NCBI GenBank assembly: GCA_012031455.1
Contig: JAAUTM010000020.1
Coordinates: 1 to 10,443, forward strand
Source: Phycisphaerales bacterium
GTDB lineage: Bacteria; Planctomycetota; Phycisphaerae; Phycisphaerales; Phycisphaeraceae
Reading direction: 5' to 3'
Length of the DNA stretch: 10,443 bases
The first letter of the stretch is position 1. Each line of letters begins with the position of its first letter. The notes under the pieces were generated by a model that made no database searches, was not told the origin of the DNA, and saw only the letters and a list, made by a program, of their open reading frames with translations. A program made the position numbers and the translations under genes. Below, piece after piece: positions 1-7,017 of the stretch.

Positions 1-1363
1 GCAAAACCGCGTCCGTGTTCCCCGGCCCGGGCCGCTTCAATGGCTGCATTGAGTGCCAGCAGATTCGTCTGGTCGGCAATGTCGTTAATGACCTGTATGA
101 TGCGTCCGATTTCCTGCCCACGGTTGCCCAATTCCTCCACGCTGGAAGCACTGGCACGCACCGCATCGTTGATGTTCTTCATTCCATCGATGGTTTGGCG
201 AACCACGCTGCCACCATGTTCGGCCGACTTCCCGCTGCTCTCAGCACTGCCCGCCGCATCCACACTCTTGCGTGCTACTTCTACAATCGAGGCGCTCATT
301 TCTTCCACCGCAGCGGAAATCTGTATCACCTGGTTGGTTTGATCTTTCATGCCAGCCGACATTTCCTCACTCGAAGCAGCAATCTCCGTCGCAGCTCCCG
401 CAACCTCCTGGGCCGATGCACTGACTTTGGCGATGATGTCGTGCAGCGTAACCACCAATCCGTTGAAGGACTGGCCCAGCAGGCCGATTTCATCCTTGTG
501 AAGCATTTTCACGCGCAATGTCAGGTCATTACTCTTTTCAATCTCACTGATGCGCTGTATTAACTTAGCCAAAGGTTTACTGAACATGTTGTTGAACAGC
601 CACACCAGCAGCAGCACTGCCCCGATTACCAGAGGCAACGTCCACAATAATCCTTGGGCCACGAAGGTGCGTACTTCGGCCTGCACAGGGGCCATGGGCA
701 TGGTCACTTCATAGGCACCGTGCATGTCCCCGGTTTTCCAGCCTTCCATGGTGAAACCGAGAATATCCTTGCCATCCTTGTCAGGATCATCTGGCCCGCC
801 GGGGATGCCATGGCACGACATGCAGTCGGCTGTCAATCGGATCGCTCGCATGAAATGCAATTGATTGGTGGCCGGATCAATGCGATGGATGGTTTCCCCT
901 TTGCCTGAAGCTACCTGACTGGTCAGATCTGAAAGTAGTTCGGCGCGAAAGGTCCCGGTCTGGGGTTTGTGGGTTTGATTACGGGCTTTCTCAGCAACAA
1001 TCTGAAACAGGATGTTTTCGCGTTCAGCGGCCTCTTCCGCCGCCATCCAACCTGCCACTACCGGGATGGTTTTGAAGATTCGGGTGTTGTTGTAGGGCTT
1101 GCCCTCGGCAAGCGCCTTCTTCACTTCATCCACCAGTTCCTGCTGGGCAAACATCTTGCCTTCGTGCAGTTTGGCGGTGTGATTCTTGGCTTCATCGGCC
1201 ACGGCAGTGAAAGCCTTGGCACGTTCCACCATGGACTGCGTGGCTGAGCCTGATGTGACCTGGCAAACACCGTGTAATTCAGCGCAAGCACCGCCAGAAG
1301 CACCAGCAGTGTTACGAGGATCGCACGCGTACCCAAACGCATCGAATGCCACCTGTTCAACAT
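1..1363 (-). CDS. Methyl-accepting chemotaxis protein with c-type-heme (Tll0287/DUF3365-like) sensor; 3' end outside window; one frameshift
   Basis: This is a transmembrane chemoreceptor that would signal to CheA/CheW. It starts at ATG 1361-1363, 6 nt after AGGGAAG. TM1 covers about residues 12-33 ([13 protein letters not shown]). A periplasmic sensor follows, with the heme-attachment motif CMSCH (nt 810-824, near residue 180) and then [17 protein letters not shown], as in Tll0287-like (DUF3365) sensors. TM2 ([13 protein letters not shown]) lies near nt 604-650, then HAMP (ending near KDEIG), then the cytoplasmic coiled coil. The conserved signalling tip [17 protein letters not shown] lies at nt 3-51, so the C-terminal half of the hairpin is off the left edge. 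The frame breaks near 1259-1260, just after TM1 (TVFA, then [10 protein letters not shown]). Restoring one base in a G run (GG to GGG on the coding strand) joins TM1 to the sensor. The heme motif suggests redox or gas sensing; the ligand is unknown. The MCP assignment is very secure and the sensor family fairly secure. Confidence 0.93.
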
Positions 1364-1555
1364 GTTTCACTTCCCTATCTATAGATAAACATAAACCACA
1401 GCCATTGCGCTATAACAGCTATCGGTTGTTCAAAACGTGAAGTTGACGCAACTTAATAATCGCTTGAAATGAATAATGGTCACAAGACCCTACTGCGACA
1501 GAGGCGATCATTGATTATGGGCTTTTGTCAATACTTATCGGATCAGTTGGAAACT
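1364..1555. other. Intergenic region between MATE (3') and MCP (5')
   Basis: 192 bp of AT-richer sequence without a convincing reading frame. It should carry the MCP promoter on the minus strand and the MATE terminator, but I see no strong hairpin with a T tract. A minus-strand TTGACA lies near 1529-1534, but no good -10 box stands at the right distance. The leader next to the MCP start contains only the AGGGAAG ribosome binding site. Confidence 0.4.
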
Positions 1556-2979
1556 TCATACCCGGACCTTCATCCAACCCCCATGTAGAAAGCGAGCGGC
1601 AAACAGACATCCCCGAAATGCCAGTTCCGTACACATACCAATCCAAAGGCCCACCAGCCCCCAGCCCATGATCACCGCAAAAAAGTAACCCAGCGGCAGT
1701 CGCACACCATAGGTGGACAAGGCCGTCATCCATAGCGTGGTACGGGTGTCACCGGCCCCGCGCATACCTTGGCCTAAAATGATCGCTGTCGCAAAGAATA
1801 TCTGTACGAAACCCGCCACACGCAGCAAAGTGGGACTGGTTGCCAGTAACTCCGGCTGATTGGTTGCCAGCCGAACCAGCATTTCCGGGAACAGGATAAA
1901 CGCCAGACCCAATGAGCACATCACAATTGCGCCAATCTTCCAGCACTGAATAATTGCCTGTCTGGCTCTTTGCGGATCACCCAAACCAAGATATTGACCA
2001 GCGAGGGTGGCAGCAGCGATGCCCATGGCAAAGCCCGGCAGAAAACTCACCGCCTCCAACCGGATGGCCACCACATGCGCCCCCCACGCAGCAGGGTCAT
2101 TAAGCTGTCCGACAATGCGCAGGATAAAGAAGTTGGCCAGCCACATCGCCAGAAAGGATTCCATCAAATTGGGTGCCCCTACCCGCACCATGCGCCAGAT
2201 CAGTTGCCCATGCGGGAGCAGCCAGCGTCGCCTTAATCGCACCAGTCCCCAACCACGGACCAGCACCGTCAAAATTGCCAGTGCCCCTACGCACCATGCG
2301 GCAAACGTACCGATCGCGATGCCGGAAACTCCTCTACCCCCCAGCGGTACCGGCCCTGCCACCAGCAGCACCGAAAGCACGGTATTGACGATGTTCACCA
2401 CGACCAGAACGATAAAAGGTGTGCGTGTATCCCCTGCACCACGCAGGCAGGCCGCACCGACATAGAGCAATGCCGAAAACGGTGCCGCAGCAGCGATGAT
2501 ACGCAGATAAGTGACACAATATTCGAAGCTGATTCCCTTCAGACCCGTGAAGCCAGCGATGAAGGGCGCGAATATGAATACTGCACTGCCGATGCCCAAA
2601 CCCACCAGTACCGCCAGCACCATGGCTTGCCCCACGGTGGCATGCGCAAGACCACGTTTGCGTGCACCGGTGGCTCGTGAAATCAGGGCGGTGGCCCCGA
2701 TGCCTACCGATGATTGCACCAGTCCGATCAGCCAGCCGACGTACGTCGCCACGCCAATGGCGTTGGTCGCCTCAACGGACAATCGGCCTGCCAGTGCGGT
2801 ATCGACAAACCCCACCAGAAATCCCATCATCGCTTCCAGAAATGGCCAGATCGCCAGGTGATCACCTGCTGGGAAAGTGTCAGCCCCGCCAGTCGCCCGC
2901 CCAGTTCACGCCGCCCCGCCAGAGCAGGCTGCCCCTGCGCATTCACCGTAGCACGTGGCGAACCCACCAGAGGCAACAT
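1556..2979 (-). CDS. MATE-family multidrug efflux transporter (one frameshift near the N-terminus)
   Basis: This is an inner-membrane cation-coupled multidrug or metabolite exporter of the MATE family. Family features include the TM1 segment AIWPFLEAMMGFLVGFVDTA, ALAGRLS, an RGAGDTRTPF loop and its second-half counterpart MRGAGDTRTTLW, which show the two-fold internal repeat of MATE proteins. The long frame covers 1556-2830, but it begins inside TM1. The upstream part (RRELGGRLAGLTLSQQVI) is in another frame. Restoring one C at 2857-2858 (ACC-TGG to ACC-CTG) gives VITLAIWPFLEAMM and a protein of about 474 aa, a normal MATE length. The start at ATG 2977-2979 has AGGAG 4 nt upstream. An alternative ATG at 3029-3034 (MMTQPKQETQ) would need a second indel. 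It is transcribed toward the MCP gene 192 bp away and divergently from the transposase gene. The substrate cannot be told. Confidence 0.9.
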
Positions 2980-3105
2980 CCGGCTCCTGTGCAACCATCG
3001 CTGTCTGGGTTTCTTGTTTGGGTTGGGTCATCATGTACTCAAACGGTATGAAATAAGATTGACGATCATACCTGAATCAACAGGCTGATAGAGGACCAAT
3101 AAAAT

Positions 3106-3125
3106 CCCCACATTTTCATGCGGGG
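3106..3125. repeat. Palindrome H1 (diverged REP-like hairpin)
   Basis: Arms CCCCACAT (3106-3113) and ATGCGGGG (3118-3125) enclose a TTTC loop. All positions pair except one A-C mismatch. The left arm is identical to that of the next palindrome 25 bp downstream, and the right arm differs by one base, so H1 looks like a degenerate copy. It lies between two divergent genes, where a transcription terminator has no obvious role. Confidence 0.6.
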
Positions 3126-3140
3126 CAACAGCTTCTTGAA

Positions 3141-3172
3141 TTATCACAAAGCCCCACATGCCAATGTGGGGC
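3141..3172. repeat. Palindrome H2 with shared 5' flank, left of the Y1 transposase gene
   Basis: Perfect 9-bp arms GCCCCACAT (3151-3159) and ATGTGGGGC (3164-3172) around a GCCA loop, preceded by TTATCACAAA (3141-3150). The same layout, with TTATCAGAAA as flank, recurs at 3737-3768 on the other side of the transposase gene, giving 32-bp imperfect direct repeats. The palindrome ends 20 bp before the transposase start. The AAAG directly at the hairpin foot resembles the 5' guide position of IS200/IS605-type ends, although this is only a positional resemblance. Confidence 0.7.
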
Positions 3173-3192
3173 CAACTGTGTATAAAACATAA

Positions 3193-3735
3193 ATGCCAGT
3201 CTATCTCATTACATGTCACGCATATCGGTCCTGGGATGAGGACCACCACAATGGCTATGTGCAACGCGATGAGGGACTTCAACCTTCAAGCAATCAACTG
3301 GCTCGTTGGCGTGCTCTCGCTGCCAAGCAGTCTCCCACTCGCTTTGATCGCAAACACCAGGTTTTACTACTGGATGTACTGGTTGAAACATCTCGTGAGA
3401 AGCAGGTTGATCTCTACATAGGCTCTTGTACGCCAACACATACACACTTTGTCATCGCGTTTCGTAACCCCGCATGCCAATGCGGCACATCTACATATTG
3501 CTGTACTGGATGTTCCGCCCGTGAACATGCAGAATCTGTTGCCACCCGGTTTAAGCGCATTGGTGGATACCGACTTACAAAAAGCTATGGTGTAACCGGT
3601 CGTAAGTGGTTCAGCCGAGGATGGAACATCACACCGATTCGTCAAGAAAATCATCTGCGTCATCTTTTGACCGCATACATCCCGAAACATTCGAGGGAGG
3701 GTGGTATTGTTCGGACTTACAAGTGTATCGCTTGA
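3193..3735 (+). CDS. IS200-like / RAYT-like Y1 (HUH) transposase
   Basis: This 180-aa protein resembles the Y1_Tnp (IS200-like, REP-associated tyrosine transposase) superfamily, which nicks and joins single-stranded DNA at hairpins through a HUH metal site and a tyrosine. The N-terminus VYLITCHAYRSW matches the first strand of the family. PTHTHFVIAF (residues 81-90) holds the HxH pair H83 and H85. GRKWFSRGWNITPIRQENH followed by LLTAYIPKH (residues 137-165) matches the family's C-terminal part. Y126 and Y132 are candidates for the catalytic tyrosine, 40-50 residues after HxH; I cannot decide between them. Residues 95-107 form an unusual cysteine cluster (C95, C97, C103, C104, C107) encoded partly by a palindrome, perhaps an in-frame insert. 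No Shine-Dalgarno sequence precedes the ATG; TATAAA at 3181-3186 might be a -10 box. Palindromes flank the gene on both sides. It could be an active small IS or a domesticated RAYT. There is no TnpB partner. Confidence 0.72.
   Translation: MPVYLITCHAYRSWDEDHHNGYVQRDEGLQPSSNQLARWRALAAKQSPTRFDRKHQVLLLDVLVETSREKQVDLYIGSCTPTHTHFVIAFRNPACQCGTSTYCCTGCSAREHAESVATRFKRIGGYRLTKSYGVTGRKWFSRGWNITPIRQENHLRHLLTAYIPKHSREGGIVRTYKCIA
3469..3486. repeat. Palindrome H3 inside the transposase gene
   Basis: CCGCAT (3470-3475) and ATGCGG (3480-3485) enclose the same GCCA loop as H2. The left arm continues as CCCCGCAT, matching the CCCC-NN-AT layout of H2 and H4, but the outer right arm has decayed (GGCAC instead of GGGGC). 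It lies within the coding frame, where it encodes the residues PACQCG just after the HxH strand. Confidence 0.55.
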
Positions 3736-3736
3736 T

Positions 3737-3769
3737 TTATCAGAAAGCCCCGGATTGGCATCCGGGGCT
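3737..3769. repeat. Palindrome H4 with shared 5' flank, right of the Y1 gene; may also terminate the EF-G-like gene
   Basis: Perfect 10-bp arms AGCCCCGGAT (3746-3755) and ATCCGGGGCT (3760-3769) around a TGGC loop, preceded by TTATCAGAAA (3737-3746). It begins 2 bp after the transposase stop codon and lies between two convergent genes. On the minus strand the stem is followed by TTT, so it could serve as a modest terminator for the EF-G-like gene. On the plus strand the T run comes 12 nt later (3782-3788), which is too far for a classic terminator. Its similarity in flank and stem layout to H2 suggests a repeat family. Confidence 0.7.
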
Positions 3770-3828
3770 ATGGATTCGCGACTCTTTTTTTATTAAACGT
3801 CTTGTTTGCCAATACGGGCGAGTCCGCA

Positions 3829-5904
3829 TCAATCCTCATCAGCGTGGGGCTTGTACTGGGCGACAATCTGTGACTGTACCTGCGGTGGCACCGGATCGTA
3901 ATGCGAGAATTCCAAGTTATAGCTACCCTGGCCCTGAGTAACACTCTTGAGCTGACTCTGGTAGTTGCTGACTTCAGCCAGCGGCACCATCGCCTTCACC
4001 ACTGCCATATCCCCCGGCAATACATCCGTTCCCACAATTCGCCCGCGTTTGGCGGACAAATCCCCAGCGATGTCACCCACATAACGACTGGGCACCGATA
4101 CCTCAATATTCACACAGGGTTCCAGCAGCGATGGACGCGCTTTCTGCACCGCATCGATAAATGCCTTTTTACCAGCTGTGATGAAAGCCACTTCCTTGCT
4201 GTCCACATCGTGATGCTTGCCGTCGTAAACCTCCACACGAATATCCTGCAGCGGGTACCCAGCCACTGCCCCCGTCTCCATCACCATGCGAACACCCTTT
4301 TCAATCGCTGGCAGATACTGCTTGGGCGGGTTGCCGCCAAATGTGTCATCCACAAACTCAAAACCCTTGCCCCGTTCCAGCGGAATCACACGCAGATAAA
4401 CCTCCCCGAACTGCCCCGCACCGCCGGTCTGCTTCTTATGCCGATGATGTCCATCTGCGCGAGCCAATATCGATTCCCGATAGGCAATTTTCGGCGGCTT
4501 GGTGTCCACCTCAATCTTGTACCGGGTTTTCATACGTTCCAGAATCATGCGCAGATGCAGATCACCCAAACCCTGAATCACGGTCTCATGCGTGGAACTG
4601 TCACGCAACACCTTGAAGGTCGGGTCCTCTTCCTGCAACTTGCCCAGTACCTCGGAGATTTTCTGTTCATCCCCACGGCTGCGGGCATTGATTGCCAGGC
4701 CGAACATCGGCTGGGGAAACGCCATGGGCTTGACCCTGATATGGTCTTCATCATGGGATTCATGCAGCACGGCATCGTGATGAATCTCGTCAATTTTTGC
4801 CACAGCTGCGATGTCGCCGGGGATGGCTTCAGGAATCTCCACGTGTTCCTTGCCTTGGAATTTGAAAAGGTGACCGACCTTAAAGGGATTTCTTGCTTTC
4901 ACCACCACGAGGGTCACCGATGTAAAGTTGGGTGCTGGCGCGGATGGTTCCCTGCAATACACGGAAAGCACACAGCTTGCCTACGAAGGGGTCGATGCTG
5001 ATCTGAAACACATGGGCCAGAACGTGCTTGCTTGGATCGGGGATGGCATGTAATTCGTGTTCGCTGTCATCGCCTTTGAGCAGCGGCTCCGGGTTGCTCT
5101 CCAGAGGGTTGGGTGCCAGCTTGACAAGCACTTCCAGCAATTCCCTGACTCCGATGGATTTGCTCGGATCGGTTGCGGTGCGGGCACTTACAAAGCAGAT
5201 CGGCACCAGATGCCCTTCACGCAGCGCTTTTCAAAGGGTTCGTGCAACTGCTCCGGTTTTACATCCCCCTGAGCCAGATACGTTTCCATCAGAGCTTCAT
5301 CGACTTCCACCACTTGCTCGACGATAGCCTTGTGCCACTGTGCCACCGGCCCCAAATCACTCTCGCCCTGCGGATTGAAGAAACAATCCACCACGGATTT
5401 GCTGCCCTGCGCGGGCAGATTCACCGGCAGGCACTGCATTCCGAATGTTTCACGAATGCTTTCCAACAGGACAGGCAGATCAATGTTGTCGTGATCGATC
5501 TTGTTAATGACGATCATTCGGCAAAGCTGACGATCCGCAGCACGTTCCATCATCTTTCGTGCGGTGGGTTCGATCCCGCCCGCAGCACTGATGACGATTG
5601 CAGCCGTGTCTGCTGCCTCCAAGGCCGCTATGGCTGAACCGGCAAAATCTGCGTAGCCCGGCGTATCAATGAGGTTGATGTGTTTGCCCTGAAAATCACA
5701 ATGGGCGATGGCTGAATAAATGCTATGGCCATGGACTTTCTCTTCATCGGTATAGTCACTGAGGGTATTGCCCTTTTCCACAAAGCCACGGTGGTGAATG
5801 GCTCCGGCTTCCTGCAGTAAGGCTTCGAGCAGACTACTCTTACCGCTGCCTGCGTGACCCACAAGGGCAATGTTACGAATGTCCGCGGTGGTGTAGGTGG
5901 GCAT
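3829..5904 (-). CDS. EF-G-like translational GTPase (EF-G-2 type), two frameshifts
   Basis: This is a paralogue-type elongation factor G, a ribosome-associated GTPase acting in the cytoplasm. The start is ATG 5902-5904 (MPTYTTADIRN), with GGAG 11 nt upstream; an ATG at 5931 has no ribosome binding site. The P-loop is GHAGSGKS (residues 16-23). G3 is DTPGYADF (80-87), with Tyr where canonical EF-G has His. G4 is NKID (134-137). The later domains are clear: HKKQTGGAGQFGEVYLRV in domain IV, PSRYVGDIAGDLSAKRGRIVG in domain V, and a C-terminus with YNLEFSHYDPVPPQ. The frame breaks twice. At 5228-5231 one A is missing (AAAA for AAAAA), which restores FEKALREGHLVPICF. At 4889-4891 one A is extra, and its removal gives SKNPFKVGHLFKF. 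The two indels cancel, so the span still totals exactly 692 codons, the usual EF-G length. The Tyr in G3, as I recall it from Thermus EF-G-2, argues against this being the housekeeping FusA. Its specific cellular role is unknown. Confidence 0.92.
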
Positions 5905-6122
5905 GTTGATTGGTACTCCGATAGGGGGCATTTAGTCATGTGTAACGCAACATCAAGTATAAGAAATTGATGAGCATCGGGAAAGCGCTATGTTGAGCAG
6001 CCCATGGAAAGGCATTGATTACAGCCAAGCTCAGCGACTTATGAAGGGGCTTCAATTATCCGATAGGGATTGCTAAGGCCAAGTGTTTTGGCGTCATTGT
6101 TCCAATCGTTAAGGAGGCCCAC
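5905..6122. promoter_or_regulatory. Divergent promoter region between the EF-G-like gene and the membrane-protein pair
   Basis: 218 bp between divergent starts. For the plus strand, TTGATT (6015-6020) and TTATGA (6039-6044), separated by 18 bp, are a possible sigma-70-type promoter about 75 bp before the 6123 start. For the minus strand, TATACT (read from 5961 down to 5956) is a possible -10 for the EF-G-like gene, but its -35 is poor (TTTCCC). AAGGAGG at 6111-6117 is a strong ribosome binding site for the 6123 gene. The promoter boxes are guesses from sequence alone. Confidence 0.3.
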
Positions 6123-6920
6123 ATGAGTTCCGATCCAGCAACCTCAGCTGATACGACTTCGATTGATCAGGGCATTGAACGAATTCAGGAAAGACTCACC
6201 CAACTGGGTGCAGCCCAGACCTCGATTCGCCGGTGGTCGGTGGCCATGATTGTTTTGCTGACCGCCCAATCGCTTCTGTTTGCCTGGGCGCTTTATGGGA
6301 CGGTGCGCGATAACTTCCTCGACAAGCAGAAGGTTGTTGCAGCCATCACCCCACGTCTTGAGGCACTCTATCCCAGCTTCCAGGCCGAGGCTCTTAACAT
6401 CATTTCCGATGTGGGTCCTGTTTATACCGGGTTGGCTGCGGAAAATCTGCGTTCTGCGACCCCGGCACTGATCGACAATCTTGAAACCGAAATCCGCAGT
6501 CTGGCCACGGACCTCCACACCGATCTGCGCAAGAGTCTGGAGATATCGCTCAATCGTGTTGCCAAACGCATCGAACCCGACATCCAGGCCACTTTCCCTG
6601 CATTGATGGACCAAGATGCATTGGATCGCCTGTCCAAACAATTTGAAAATCGTGTCTATGAGGAATTCGGCCAGCTGGGTACCCGGTTTGATACTATTTA
6701 TCAGACCGAAGCCCGCAAGATATGGAACGCGCTTCTGGCCGTCAGCCCTCAGGAAGCGATGGCTGCCGACAAGCTGGACCTTCAGCGGAACCTTCTGCAT
6801 CACGTCATCATGCTCGCTGATTACGAATTGCTGCACGCTGGCGAACCCGACTCGGCCACCGAAGTCTTCCTCCAACTGTTCGATGTCGGCGACCCTCACG
6901 CTCAACCCACAGCCCAGTGA
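6123..6920 (+). CDS. Uncharacterised single-pass membrane protein with long helical extracytoplasmic domain (first of a pair)
   Basis: I do not recognise a named family. The 265-aa protein starts at ATG 6123, 5 nt after a perfect AAGGAGG. Residues 1-36 are hydrophilic, with a short heptad-like helix (IDQGIERIQERLTQLGAAQ). One membrane segment covers about residues 38-59 (WSVAMIVLLTAQSLLFAWAL). The rest (60-265) is rich in Ala, Leu, Glu and Arg and is predicted to be almost wholly helical, with a run resembling tethered coiled-coil domains (LRSATPALIDNLETEIRSLA). The arginines before the segment (IRRW) suggest an N-in orientation with the large part outside the cytoplasm. The layout matches the next gene, including a terminal RNLL-x3-I-x-L motif near residue 222, so the two may be paralogues. 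They probably form one transcript. A structural or scaffold role in the envelope is possible but unsupported. Confidence 0.85.
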   Translation: MSSDPATSADTTSIDQGIERIQERLTQLGAAQTSIRRWSVAMIVLLTAQSLLFAWALYGTVRDNFLDKQKVVAAITPRLEALYPSFQAEALNIISDVGPVYTGLAAENLRSATPALIDNLETEIRSLATDLHTDLRKSLEISLNRVAKRIEPDIQATFPALMDQDALDRLSKQFENRVYEEFGQLGTRFDTIYQTEARKIWNALLAVSPQEAMAADKLDLQRNLLHHVIMLADYELLHAGEPDSATEVFLQLFDVGDPHAQPTAQ

Positions 6921-7017
6921 TCCATCATCAATGACCTGATAGCTGCAAGGCTACATGTGAACCGTTTCTTTACGCTGAGTTGATTAACTAAATCCAACAA
7001 CCTTGAAGGATTCAATC

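Noticed and set aside
1364..1460. Possible flagellar sigma-28 promoter before the chemoreceptor gene (ACCGATAG with TCAA upstream)
   Set aside because: Both boxes match poorly and the spacing is off by about one base.
3031..3282. Minus-strand 83-codon frame with a hydrophobic N-terminus across the H1-H2 palindromes
   Set aside because: It overlaps the 5' end of the transposase gene and both palindromes; the hydrophobic start is antisense to conserved Y1 residues.
3901..5001. Plus-strand reading frame of 366 codons opposite the EF-G-like gene
   Set aside because: It lies wholly antisense to strongly conserved EF-G sequence, has no recognisable domain, and is rich in His and Cys as expected of a shadow frame.
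6144..6905. Minus-strand reading frame of 253 codons opposite the first membrane protein
   Set aside because: The plus-strand frame has a perfect ribosome binding site, a clear membrane segment and a similar neighbour; the minus frame has none of these.
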